The notes beneath the pieces were generated by a model. It saw only the letters and a program-made list of their open reading frames with translations, did no database searches and was not told where the DNA came from. A stretch of DNA of 64,000 bases, taken from positions 271,021 through 335,020 of the forward strand of contig NW_003130355.1 in assembly GCF_000003605.2 (NCBI RefSeq). The letters run 5' to 3'. Shown one piece after another: positions 1-13,262 of this stretch. The DNA comes from Saccoglossus kowalevskii (lineage: Eukaryota > Hemichordata > Enteropneusta > Harrimaniidae). The stretch's first letter is position 1. Each line of letters opens with the position of its first letter. The position numbers were made by a program, and so were the translations under genes.

Positions 1-244
1 AGGATTCTTCATCTTGGCCAAACAAACTAAGTTGTTGTTTACTAGTGTTTTTCCCTATGTTTAGAACAAAAAGCTGAATTGCTACAAAATGACCACGCTC
101 ATATTTTAGAAACTAAGTTCATTTTGCGAAACCACTCACAATTTATAACTCGTTGGTTAATTAACAGATGTTGTTAACTATTCTTATGTATTGTTTAACG
201 TCAATATTTACTCAAATTTCTGTTAACTTGTGACTGGATGTTTT

Positions 245-296
245 CGTAACTCAATGTTCGTAACTCAATGTTCGTAACTCGATGTCCGTAACTCGA
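245..296. repeat. 14-bp tandem repeat
   Basis: About 3.7 copies of CGTAACTCAATGTT with a few changes. Confidence 0.8.
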
Positions 297-1299
297 ACAA
301 TTCAGCATCTCTGGAATATTAATGTTATTATTGAAGATAACTTGGTACATTTGGTTTAACCTTTCCGTAGAAAACTTTTCATTTGTCAATATAAGCAATT
401 TTTGTTAGCTGATAAAAAATAAAGCTCTGTTATCGTAGAGTATGACCATATGGGAATAGCACCAATTGCAAAAATATGACAAATTGTGTCTCTAATAAGT
501 TAAATAGTTCCATAGCGTGTTCAATAGTTCTCATTTATACGAATCATCATAGTTTGGAAAATAGGACACATTTTTGTTCCTTGTTGTATTCTACAATTGT
601 GCAGATGTATTACATATTGTTCATTTCAATAATTTTTAGTTCCATGTCTAATTAGTGTGGCAGTCGACATTAAAAGTGTTCTTTTCATTACAAAATACAT
701 TTTACAGGTCTAGACTGTTGACTAAAGAGGGGAAATTGAAAGCTGTTCATCGAGAATTTCTAACTCCACTCCAGATTTATTTGTTTTCTCTACCCGCTCC
801 CCATATTTTTTCATAAGATCTGGTTCCTTACATCATCTTATTTTATGGGGCAGTTTTCCCCTGCCTCCCGAAATATTTCTATGAATGTTCTCCTCTCCCA
901 CGTAGAAAATGTTCCCGCTCTAAATCCTTCTAAAGTTTTACATTGCCCTCTCCTTAAAAAAATTCAAAATTTGTCTTTGCCCTTAAGAAATTGTACACAA
1001 TTTCCTCTGTCCTTAGGACATTGCAAATTTTCCCCCAGCTCACAAGAAATCGAAATTTGTTTCTCCGCCCTCAAATAACCGTTTTCGGACAGCTTTTTCT
1101 ATGAACAGCTCCATTGGCTGTAACTGAATTTCCCAAACATCAATATTGCAAAATGAGAAACAGGTATGACATGATTGATGCGATGCAGAAAACATCTATT
1201 TTGTGTGCCCGTGTATAAACAGCAACAACAATCCATAATGAAAAGTAAATATTTTGTATCTCGATTGTTGTGTATGTTCTCTGACAATTGGTCGTCAAT

Positions 1300-2600
1300 G
1301 GCAACATATAGGTTACATAACAGTGAGGGCAGTGAAAGCGTTCGGAGGTCGCTCGTTAAGAGTTTGAAAACGATGCACTTCCGATTAATGGGCGGCGCCA
1401 TTTTGTTTGTTGTTTCACAAATTATGAGGATCGGAAACAGCTCATTCATCATGAAACATCTTCAGAGTGTTGTTCAATGATAAGGCAATCGTTTCCTGGC
1501 AACCGATTGAACATTGTTCAACTTTCTATAGTGTTTCGGGGCAGTTTGATCAGCGGCGACACACGAATCGTGCGTGGCGCCATTTTGAATTTCGCGCAAC
1601 TGGCGCTTAAACTATTAACTAGACCGCAATTCACGCGCTTCGGCTTTCTATGGTAGTCACTTTTTATTTTTAGTAAATCAATAAACTACTTGGCTGCGCT
1701 CGCTCGCCTGGCATTACCTGTTACATATTAGCGAGCGCAGTGAGCTTTATAGATAACATGTGTATATATAAAAGAGAATGGAAGAAATCTATATACCCTA
1801 AGAATTTGAAAACGGTGCACTTCTGGTTAATGGGCGGCGCCATTTTGTATGTTGTTTTACAAATTATGAGAAGCGAAAACAGTTCATTCATGATACAGCT
1901 TCTTCAGAATTTTCGTTCTAGGATAAGCAAATTGTTTTTTGGTTAGAGACTGAAAATTGGTCAAAACTTTCAATAGTGTTTCGGGGCATTTTGATCACAG
2001 GAATCGTGTGTGGCGCCATCTTGAATTCTGCTCGAATCGTGCGCGAACTAATAACCCGATTTCCGCAGTTCGCGCGCCTAGACATTCGATGGTTACGCTG
2101 GTTCTATTTTAAGTAATCAATAAACATGTGCCACGTTCCAAATTTCCATAACAGCGAATGCTGCCAGAACGCAGCTCTTTAGTTAACATGTGTGTATGTA
2201 CATAAAGGAGAGAATATAAAAAAATGGAGCACTTCCGGGCTATGGGCGGCGCCATTTTGTTTGTTGTTTAACAAATTATGTAAAGTGGTACAGCTTATTC
2301 AGAAATGTACGTTGATGGTAAGTTAATAGTTTTCTGGAACGAGTTGAACATAGTTCTACATAGTTCTGAATGTTTGTTTCGAGTCATTTTGACAACACCA
2401 AAGTTGTACCTGGTGCCATCTCAAGCTGCAGTCGCCATTTTTTGTTTGTTTGTTTGTTTGTTTGTTTGTTATTTTTACGTTACCATTCAACATCGTCACC
2501 CCAGGTAAACTTAGGTAAACGGATAATATGGGTGCTATATTTTTGTCTTTAGGTTGTTGTCATCCAATGAGTAGCCAGTGAGTAGACAATGTGTTGTGCC
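1300..2600. repeat. Threefold tandem repeat of about 430 bp with paired GCGCCATTTTG motifs
   Basis: The block around GGGCGGCGCCATTTTG starts at 1390, 1832 and 2244 (spacing 442 and 412). Each unit carries a second, weaker GCGCCAT or GTGCCAT motif 168-186 bases later (1576, 2012, 2412), and units 1 and 2 share a TAATCAATAAAC-like tail. The third copy is the most diverged. Open frames in the units are repeats of each other and do not look like real genes. Confidence 0.75.
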
Positions 2601-2796
2601 CGTGCATCAACAGTGCAATTGTCGTAACGGTCGGCGGTAGTGCTGCCAAATGAAATGTATAGACAGTGATTCGAATATTTCGATTCACCGTTTCCGGCAA
2701 TCATGTTGGCAAAATGACACAGAGATATTCATTATTATTAGTGTTATAACCCCTTAAACCTCAACATTGTGGCAATTCCCGGAGATTAAAACAAAC

Positions 2797-2875
2797 AATG
2801 TATTTTATACGTGTTGTATACGTCGCATGGGCCCCATAACAAGCATAACGACACGACCACCGCCCTTTGAGACAT
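2797..2875 (+). repeat. Partial copy of the family 3 element
   Basis: CAATGTATTTTATACGTGTT, then a GCATGG block and CACGACCACCGCCCTTTGAG, closely matching 30050-30130. Confidence 0.55.
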
Positions 2876-3930
2876 ACTAATAGTGTCTGGTGGTAATTTC
2901 CACGGAGACCGCTTGAATTTTACATATCAGTTCATTTTCCATGACCGTTGCTCGTATTACTTTGTTCTCCATCGACTGTTAGGATTAGATTTCTACATAT
3001 TATGATCATTATCGATTGATTTATGGATATCAATTACATAAACGTAATCATGGAGATCCAATTCCGTTCTGAGGAGAATAACTCGCGTAATCTGACATGT
3101 ATACATCCGTTCCGAACGTTATTGTATAATATTAAAAACATACAATAAGATATTGATTTTCGGAAATCAATTTTCCCAGTGAAACAATAAGTGCTTAGTG
3201 AAAAAAAAAATATTAAAATTCATTATGTCAACACACGTAGCTCAGAAAATTTCCAAGGTTTCGAAATTTTGAGTAAACAAGAATATCATGATGCTAGAGA
3301 AGGTTGATAGAATTGCTCCACATGTTCTATTCTGCATCAACTTACTATATCCCAGCAAGACGATTTTGGAAAGTCGACAGAAATTAAAAATATCGTTCAT
3401 GTGTATTACGACAGTTGACGTGGGCGGTAAAATATTAAACTTACTACGTCACATAAAGATATATCCTTAATTTCGGACGTGAAATATAAATGCCGGCTTT
3501 TATTTTTCAAGGAAACGATACCTTTGGTACCCCGATGATTCACTGACATTAATTTCGCAATTTTTATGAAATTTATATTTTCTCCCAAGTTTACTATAAT
3601 ATAAGTAATATCATTATAACGATCAACTTGGGAACTCGTATTTTATTGTTTTTTTTTTTTTTAACTTAATTAATGTTTTCTTGCAATACATTTTGCACCT
3701 GGGTTATTCATTCGTTCTGATCGGCGATTTTATGTGGAATTAGTCCGTCAGTTGAATTGCGTTTGTTCAGATTACATGCGTTGTAAAATACATGTACACC
3801 TTATTGATTGGCGGGTCTGTGTTATAGCATTGCGACAAAACAAATACCACGACCATTAAAACGTCTCTCACACAAACCGTGTTCAGATTTCCTGTAAACG
3901 AACAATGTATTTCTCATGCGTTGTATACGT

Positions 3931-4249
3931 NNNNNNNNNNNNNNNNNNNNNNNNNNNNNNNNNNNNNNNNNNNNNNNNNNNNNNNNNNNNNNNNNNNNNN
4001 NNNNNNNNNNNNNNNNNNNNNNNNNNNNNNNNNNNNNNNNNNNNNNNNNNNNNNNNNNNNNNNNNNNNNNNNNNNNNNNNNNNNNNNNNNNNNNNNNNNN
4101 NNNNNNNNNNNNNNNNNNNNNNNNNNNNNNNNNNNNNNNNNNNNNNNNNNNNNNNNNNNNNNNNNNNNNNNNNNNNNNNNNNNNNNNNNNNNNNNNNNNN
4201 NNNNNNNNNNNNNNNNNNNNNNNNNNNNNNNNNNNNNNNNNNNNNNNNN
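3931..4249. other. Assembly gap, 319 N
   Basis: A run of N. The left edge (about 3843-3930) resembles sequence at 2797-2870 and 30045-30130, so the gap may sit inside a dispersed repeat. Confidence 0.95.
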
Positions 4250-6881
4250 AAATTCAAACGCAAAATTCGAAATTTCGCGGCGAATGTGGTTCTTTAAGTT
4301 TATCGCTAACCTTGCATGTAGATATGTATTTGCTTCAAGTTGGGCTCACTACGGCAGAAAAATAGAGGTTATTTCGCTTTATCAGATTAATATTTTCCAG
4401 TAAATAGTAATTTTCCCGTTTACACACAAAATAAGAGTCTCTGTAATATTATCAGTGCTTAGCGTTCTTCCCACGTAACGCGATTTATGAAATGAATTCG
4501 TCCTCGTCGTGTAGGATTAGGACAGAATACATGACTAAGCCCAAGATAAAAATCCAACGCGATATTTTCCGAAACAGGATGTATTTATATTGTACGACTG
4601 TTATTATCCAACAAAATGTCACTTATCTGAACTGATAGGATCAGTATAAATTCGATATCGTAAAATGAGTTTGAATCCGGCTTCGGACATTATAATTTTC
4701 TTTTAAGTCCTGGCGCTTTAGAGAGTACGGGACATAATTTGTAATTAACAGCCTGCACTTAGCTGGGTTCTACGAATGGTTTAACACCCAATAAAAGAAC
4801 TCTGTTTAATGTCAGTGACATGATTTACTGCCTATGTCAATGTACATTTCTACAATGTCTACCCCAGCACGATGAGACTGTTAAATGTCATGGCCCTGGG
4901 CATACTAGAATTTGTCTACAAAATCATTGAAAATTGCATCAAGCTTGATTAATAACCACAGGAAAAAAACTACGCAATTATCCTACATAATAATGTTACT
5001 TAAAATTAAATCGATTTTTATTCTTGTAAAACGCGAGCACCTGAACAATTTTGCTTTCGTGTTATCCTACATCAATTCGGTTAATAGATAGCCTTGGGTA
5101 CGACATTTTTAATATTAAATTTAGGTGTATGCTGACAGGTAGAGCAACTGATTTTGAGATATCGAGCTGTGGCTCAGCTCAGCACACGAGCAAAATGTAT
5201 ACATACCTTGAATCTTTGTTTCAAGCAATAAAAAATTGAGAGAAGACTATATGTCTCACAATAATATCAACTAGACTAGGTGTATTCCTTGCGTTTGTTT
5301 TCATTCATCTCCAGTGAACTGAGTAAAAAGAAACAGATAAACGTAAAATTCAGTAAATAATCCGCGAGATCAAGAGTTATGGCTTTTCGTCACTCCTTAA
5401 TAGACTCATAAAGGTTGATGGGAAGTTCACCTTGTCTCTTGTGTAATCATATCGGTCACTACGAGCAACTTTTAACAAGGTATGGATGGACCTGGTATGG
5501 ATCTACTGTAACACCACTTTATACTCGGTAAGGTTTTGCAGATCGCTGTACATCTTAAACTATGTTGGAAATCAGCGAGCCACCCAGCGATGCGTCGTCA
5601 CGCTTAGTTTGGCGGAGCTCGTGAGCTGAAATTAGACGCTTTAGGTTTATGCTAAAAAATCATAAACAGTAATATAAAATTACTAAGGCGCCCTACGTAC
5701 CCTGGTGACCTTGTATCGTACAGAACACGGGAAAGCAACTGAAGTTCAACAAATAACAACAGAGTTTCACTGTGGGTATATATGTATAATATTCACCATC
5801 TGAGTAGCCCAACATCATTCGGCTTGAAAGCTCGTCTAAAAGAACACGAATCAGACGTAGTCAATGTTTCGTCTCTCGCGCATGTGCAGATGCAGTCTTG
5901 TTATATTACGAATATATTATCATAGATACGTACAGTGAACGGGTGAGCTTGCGCATCTGGAGTCGATCATAATACCTACTCATCGCATTATTCTATCTAC
6001 TGTCGTATACTGCTCTGACAGGATTCTACCAGAACACGTAACGCAAATAGATGAACAACTTGAATATATAGCATAAACAGATCAATTTTGCGATCAAATA
6101 TCAACACCCATCGGGCCAGAAAGGTAGCATTCACTGTGTTTGTTAATTGTTTCCCATTGAGACAGGTTCTTGCTCTTTTGCATTTAACAATATACTATTT
6201 GGTCAAACATGACACCTCGCTGGCATCCAACTCATCGGTTCCATTAGTATGAAGTGAAAGGAGCCTCCCGTGTGTTCTGGGTACATGCGCAATTCTGTAA
6301 GTGACGGCAATAGTAATGGTTCGGTCACTTTGACAATTTGTCAAACTAAATTCTGACATTAATGCGGCATTTTTTTTCTACAATTTGCACGCTATAATTT
6401 GCAATGTTTCCAAATTAAAGAGATCCTACATTATTGTGTTTTAACTGCGATATGATTGTAGTGCATCTATGGTGCGAAATCACGTGGCCAGGGCAATTGA
6501 AGTTCGGAAGACTCATTCATAGCGGTGACGAGACGAATAACATAACGCACGAATGACACAAGAATTTGTGAATGAGTTTGTAATTATACTTGCGGTTACT
6601 TTTTATTAATTTGAATATAAACTGCCTCACGGCAACTGAATCCCATTTGACCAATCAGCAATGCGTGTTTGACCTCATTACGTGACGGGTGAATACTTCC
6701 AATCAGCCACTATCGTCATAGTTATTGTGCCTAAGGACGGTCTGTGTTTGAAATATAGTTAGCTCGTTTCATCGTCGGATATCATATTAAGGAATGTGCT
6801 AAATAACTTTCCGGGGAAGATATTTTAATTTTAATTGAGATTTTTTTAATTTATGGTACGGCTAGGTATAATGTCATCTAC

Positions 6882-6940
6882 CCCCTTTCTCTCCGTTCTC
6901 CCTTCTTCCCTTCCTCCCTTCCCTCTCTCATTCATTCACA
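6882..6940. repeat. Pyrimidine-rich tract
   Basis: About 60 bases almost only C and T on the plus strand, made of CCCTTC-like steps. Confidence 0.75.
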
Positions 6941-8556
6941 TACGGTACCTTGTCGAGTAGTTTATATTTGTAATCTATTCATAGAATGTTTGTACACTAT
7001 TGTGGAAATCATAGTACTTATTTTGCTTGAGTGCCTTTTCATAAACAAACAAACAATTGTCACGAGTGGTTGAGTTGAACACGGAATAAATCTACGATAT
7101 AAGTCCCACCTTAGCGTTGGTGATACCATAGCTGTGTCCCCATAAACACATTTTTAAATACATTTGCGGCGATATAGTTGTTTACTTCCCATGTGATTAT
7201 GCAAATAATATCTATTCTAAGGTGTCTATGAAACAGGGTGTGAACATGTAGTAATGAAAACTGAAAGGTATTACGACGTTTCCTTGCCATATTATTTTAA
7301 AATTTGCGTTTTATTCTTGATCAGTGATGATATATGTTCCACGAAATTACGTAATGTAATATACGCCTACCAGGGCCGTGGTTTGTTAAAAAGTGTTCCA
7401 AGTTTTCCTAAGGGCGTTTTCGTTAAAACTCGATATTTTCATTTCCAGCCAATACAACTCACGCAAGCCGTATTCATGTTTTATGGCACCCAGACTAAAA
7501 ACGAGTCGACGCAGTTTTCTTTCATTATATTTTCCAGAAGAGACGTTAATGTTAAATGTTAAGATAAAGACAACTCGGAAAGCATATAGATTGATGAGCA
7601 GAATGTACCGCTCATTATACCTTAATTGCGTTTTATTGGACGTAATTGCGTACTCGCTCGCATGATATGTTGTAATTCGCCGCCCGCAGTAAACTGCTGT
7701 AATCGAACTACGTTGAATAATACACAGTTTACGAGCAGGTTACATCGTACTAGTTAAATACAAACAATAAATCATTAATTACAAGGAGTATTGAGAACCC
7801 GAGGTTCCACTTGACAGGAAACACACGTTTTTCTTGTTGTTGTTTTTTTTTTTTTTGGAGGGGGGTTGTTTTTTATTCGAGACTACTAGTATATCTAATA
7901 TCACCATTTTTTTTTTAATTCTAACCGAAGACCGAAGGATGTTTGAAGTGGATAAGCTGTACAATCTGCAATGCCCTTATCGTGCTGATTAACCCTATGA
8001 GCAGGACTGCACTTAGTACTATTACCTAGTGTGTAGCCTTGTCGTCATATCTTTTGAAGGTGATTTGCCTATCTCAAAATACATACTGACAGTTACTTTT
8101 AGATTCATATTTCTATCATACTATTGAGGGCAGCTCCGGTATGTATCTTAAGAGACGGAATGTCGATATAGTCAATTAAGTATTAAATGATGTCTGCAGT
8201 TAGTTATCTACTAGCAGGTGAGACTTTGCGATAGGTTCTACTTCACAGACAATCATAACATTACGCTAGAACAAAACTAGGCGCATTTGTGCATCCGTGA
8301 TAATGTCGTGACTTTTTTTTAATTGAGACAGAGTAATTACGCAGAATGCAATAGTATGTAAATTAAGCTAGTAAGTCGATCGATTTAATTATAACCGAAA
8401 TGCGAGCTCAAAATTGCGACGACTGCTGCGACAACGGCGCTATGCGACCCATTTTATAAGTAAATCCCACGCGTAGATGATATTGTCCTGCGAAATATCG
8501 AATGTAATGTATCTACGTGGTGGACGAATAAACTGTACTGGGCGCGTTTTATGTTT

Positions 8557-9754
8557 CAAAGCGGAAGGGTCGTCACCTGCGCACGCGCGTCCCGAGCGAC
8601 GATAACAACGCACGCTAAAAACGCAAAGGCTCATGGGTAGACGCTTGTTTGTAAACAACGACATGCTATGGCCGTTTGCCACATGCGCAGTAGTCCTGCG
8701 TACAGTGCTGTGTGTACTGGGACGCGTTCGGTTGATAGATGTCCCCACCGTACAGCCCTGCGTACTTCCATAGACAAAGTCCGGGAGCGCACCATAATGA
8801 GGGGAGGCAAGGGGGGTAGCTGGTACGGTTTTACGGGAAATAAAAAGGGCTTTTCACAATTTACAAAGAAAAAAAGACGTTTTTACAGTTTACAGTGTTA
8901 ACAAATGGAACATTGAATGGTCCGAAGAGCTCTCCTACTCAAATCCTCCGCCATTGCTGCGCCGTGTGAAGAGACGCATGCGCATATTACCCTCGTAATG
9001 CTCTTCATTCGGCTAGAGGGCCTTTTACGTCTTGACATTCAATTTTGTAGTGAATTGTGTCATCTAGTCGTTTTACAGTTTCTAAAATGTAATTTCCCTG
9101 GATTATTCTTTACGATTTTTTTATTTGGATGTGATTTTTTGTACGTACGAGAAAAATGACACATTTTTACAGAGTACGAACAAAATATTTGATTGATTAC
9201 GTTGTACGTCTAGCCTGTGATTACAGAATTACGGAATTTATTTTTTCTATTTACGTTGTACGAACAAAAAAATATTGCAATTACGTTGGTGCGCAAGTTA
9301 AAAATAAGTAGTTTCCCAGCCGAAATCTTTTGAAATGACGATAGTTATCCGTAACAACCATTACAAAGTTATCTGAAACTGAAATGTTTTTAAATAACAA
9401 CTAGTAAAGACGGTCAAATTGTAAACGCGTAGGTACCGGAGGAATTATCCACCAAACGCCGCCATTTTTAATTTCATTCACGCGAGAGAATGCGTTTGTT
9501 TTTAGGGCAAAGTAGCCGATTTCATCCACAATTGGACTCCGAACTGGGAGTTCTGGATATATCTGGTAATCGATCATCATTTTTGGTACCTGGGCATGTT
9601 ATTTCATTAAAAAAAAGTTATATTTTTCAAAGTCCCGAACTTTGTCTATGGAAGTTCGCAGGGCTGTGGTGGGGACATCTATCAACCGAACGCGTCCCTG
9701 TACACACAGCACTGTACGCAGGACTACTGCGCATGTGACGACTCTCCCGCTTAA
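8557..9754 (-). mobile_element. TTAA-type element (family 1), copy a, split by a nested insertion
   Basis: 8557-8689 is a reverse-orientation family 1 element beginning AAAGCGGAAGGGTCGTCACC. Its other end, GTGACGACTCTCCCGCTTAA, is at 9734-9754. Removing 8690-9733 (insert plus one target copy) restores an element like the intact copies. One flanking TTAA is mutated (TCAA). Confidence 0.75.
8690..9727. mobile_element. 1,038-bp non-autonomous element with about 100-bp terminal inverted repeats
   Basis: The left end starts GTAGTCCTGCGTACAGTGCT, and the right end is its reverse complement. About 100 bases match inverted (8690 to about 8790 and about 9627-9727) with only a few differences. Both ends are flanked by TGCGCA, a 6-bp target duplication. 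The inside shows only short unrecognised frames, so no transposase is seen. The superfamily is not assigned; a 6-bp duplication is unusual for the common groups. Confidence 0.8.
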
Positions 9755-12127
9755 ATAGAAAACGACATAATTTATCTAAGTTTAGGCAAATGGTCGTATG
9801 GTTACACTGCTCATGTCCAATCAAATCGGTCAACGCAAACACTGGAATGAATTGACAAATGTAACTTGACACCTGCGTACCATGACACTTATGTGTGCAG
9901 ATATACTACAGTGTATACAAATTATTTTACGCCGAGTACAAATCACATCGTGCCACCTAAGATGAAATTAAAACACACTTCGGAGCATGAATATTATATG
10001 CAATTAATTATAAAAATGTCAACTGTATTAAGAAGATAATGGGTCTAATTGGAAATATCGCAGCACAGATAAAGATATATTTTTCATCTCTTAAGTGCGT
10101 CAAGTGTTTTAAATACTAGATTACGTAGATTATGGGAACAATAGACACGGGACGGTAGACAATGAAACCTATTTGAAGGCAAACCAATGTGTTGCCTCTC
10201 TCGCTCCCAACGAAATCCCAGCTGCCATTTGCGTTTTAGTTATATTACAAGATATTGAGTAGTAATTTTAACGTCCATGTCTCATACCTGACATGAATAA
10301 ACACAAACACTGACCTCAAACCCGTGTATATGACTTCAAGAATGGAGACATGTCTGTTTTATAACGTGGACACGACGACCTCCTTTCCACATCGTCTTTC
10401 AAGTATACATGATATGTAATAGCGAACCAATATTCCCTGACGGTGTGCCAGACCTGACGTTGATGATCTATTCAACTACTTGATCCCTATGGTATTTACA
10501 TTTTCTATACTCTTAACTGGATCACAATGGAGCAATTACTCCATCGACTGTTGCTAATGTGATTCTGATTACTTATATTCTACGTAGAACCACCAATACA
10601 CGCGTAGCATTGGAATGAAATAAAGGCGGTGTTTTTTCTCTTTTCCCCAATCGAATATAATAATAATTTTATTCTCAGTTTCGCGGTATGGCCAACGTGT
10701 ACAGCTGACTGTATCGATGTCAGTATCACTATGAACGTATATGTCAGTCACATGTAGCGGTCTGTATCCATGGCGGTTGTCGTGACAACGAACATTCAAA
10801 CTCTCTTAGAGTCAGTTGAATCTAACTCCTGTTAGTAATATTGCCACCAACTGTACCATTCGTGAGATGAATGACCAATTGTTCATAGTTAAGAGTAAAA
10901 ATCGGATTACCAACATTGTTCCGCGCTTTGCGTTGTCATTTACATTTTCATCATATAAAAGTGCCCCCTGTTTGGAGCGGACATTCACGTAAAACATGAC
11001 TGGTTGTTATTATATCCAATAATGTTTTTAGTCCTGTATTTGATTCTTCTATTTTTTTTAAAAAAAAATATGCACCCCTGAATCGATCAAAGTTTCAGAA
11101 AGTTTGTAGCTCGGGGGTTCATAAACATTGTTCTTTTCACCAACTAACACGCAGAAATTGAATCACACATGACCACCACTGGAGGGCGCTAACATGACTC
11201 TATGAATTTTTACAAGTTGTATATAAAATATACCGCAACGTGTACAGAGATGTATAAAACAAAGTACCAAAAATGATCTGACTTTTAGAATCTCGGTCCG
11301 CAATCGCGTTACCGAGTCTGGTCGTTGGAATAAAATACAAAGGCCAAATAAAAAGATAATGTTATGCAACCTGAACTATGGTGACGATGCATGATATAAT
11401 GATACGTTTTACTTTAAATCACTGGTTCTTAAATTCTGTACGCCCGTGTCATCTCATGATATGTATACACTGAGCAATCTTGGCAGATTTTTCTTCAAGA
11501 CATTTATATTAAGAGAGGAAGATGTGACAATTACAATACCGGAATTATGAAACTGAACTAACTTCTGTATTATCTTTTCAATTCCTGTAAATACACATTT
11601 ATGTTGTGGATGAATAATAAACATCGAGGTGGTCACGTTATGGTCACGATACTTTTGCCATGTGCATTTCAGTTCCTCTCACATCTTGGAATGCATACGT
11701 ATTTGGATATAATGACTAGGGGTTTAGTATTGCTATCTATATATTGTTATGTAACAAAGTGTTATTTATACACTGAGCTATAAGCAGCCTAACACGTTAA
11801 TGTACGAATAGACGAATACGTATACCAAGCTTATCAACTCATTCACAGTATCAGTTTGCGATATGGCGACTAGAAAATGTAACTAATCACCGCGTCTCCG
11901 TATATTTCAGCAAATTCTGAGAAAGAAACTTGATTTTGGTCAAAATAGACAAAGAAACAATTATTTACAATTTTGAACATTAATTATTTTTTTTGCATGT
12001 TTAATGTAGTTACACTCAATCGAACCATGTGAACGCAAATTTAGAATATGCAGTCACTTTGCCCTGACATGCATTACTAAGTGTTCTCCTGTATACGGCA
12101 AGTCTCGCATAACTAACAACACGTAGA

Positions 12128-12286
12128 TTAACGCGGGGGAGTCGTCACCTGCGCATGCGTCAGGTGGCCATAGCGTTTCATTGTTTACAAACAATCGTCT
12201 ACCCATTAGCCTTTGCGTTGTTAGCGTGTATCGTTGCTTGGGACTCAATTCCCGCGCGTGCGCAGGTGACGACCCTCCCGCTTTAA
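12128..12286 (+). mobile_element. TTAA-type element (family 1), copy b
   Basis: TTAA flanks on both sides. The left end reads CGCGGGGGAGTCGTCACCTG and the right end CAGGTGACGACCCTCCCGCT. The interior holds TGTTTACAAAC and CCTTTGCGTT blocks shared by all copies. No coding capacity. Confidence 0.85.
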
Positions 12287-12544
12287 TCGCATGGTAATAT
12301 AATGCATGATAACTACCATGTCCATTCACAAGCCTGGCCACAGTCGGGTGATTTTTAGGTAATTAGTTTGAAGATAATGAAATGTAGTGTATATTTCACA
12401 TACATGTATATCAATTCAGTAAATGCTCCCATAACTGGGGATATACTGATTTGATCTACTATAAACAATGTTTACATAGTTTAATCGCAATACCATTTCA
12501 ATGCATATTCTATGACCAGACTGCGGAACTCATTGAGATTACAG

Positions 12545-12684
12545 TTAAAGTGGGGAGTCGTCACCTGCGCATGCGTCAGATGGCCATAGCGTGCCATTGT
12601 TTATAAACGTTTTTAGCATGTGTTTTTATCGTCGCTTGGGACTCAATTCCCGCGCCTGCGCATGTGACGACCCTCTCGTTTTAA
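12545..12684 (+). mobile_element. TTAA-type element (family 1), copy c
   Basis: Flanked by TTAA. It is shorter than the others, with part of the middle lost. It lies 258 bases from copy b in the same orientation. Confidence 0.8.
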
Positions 12685-13175
12685 GCCATATCCTTTCCAT
12701 AAAGCAATGCATTTATTCCATGATTTTAATAAGAAAAGAGAAGGTAAAGTAGTCACTGAGTCGACACAGTACTGACATTAAAGTAAATGTAATTCGAATA
12801 AAATAATCTGTTTTCAGATGAAACAGGTTCATCTCTGGTAAATTCGCTTGATACCATGTAATCAGAGAGAACCTGCATGTGTTAATGATAAATAACATAT
12901 TCCACATTAGGGACCACAATAGCCTAAATGGCTGTTATAAAAAAAATACAAATGGGTTCACATTCTTTGGAAAAAATACAACAGATTTAAACCAGCAAAA
13001 ATGTTATCACTCCCAAATCTAAATCTGAATTTGGCGTACAGAAACAATAATAAGAAGTAGTATTGATAAAATGAAGTGACTATGAATAAAAAGTTCGTTC
13101 TGATTCACTCCGTAGATGGCGATCACACTGTTTAACACACGCTGGTATTTGAAGTTGCCTGCGGAAATGTCGCTG

Positions 13176-13262
13176 ACAATAAATAAATAAATAAATAAAG
13201 TACATATATCATAATAAATAAATAAAACACATAAACAAGTAAATAAATATATAAATAAATAC
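13176..13262. repeat. AAAT microsatellite
   Basis: Interrupted AAAT/AATA runs of about 85 bases. Confidence 0.85.

Noticed and set aside
1099-1946. Frames with a repeated HFRLMGGAIL-like motif
   Set aside because: The motif comes from the 430-bp tandem repeat. Frames on both strands overlap and the third copy is broken.
3879-4403. Open frames running across the 319-N gap
   Set aside because: They are open only because N hides stops.
12054-12341. Frames over the TTAA elements on both strands
   Set aside because: They are shadows of non-coding inverted-repeat elements; the same peptide pieces appear at every copy.
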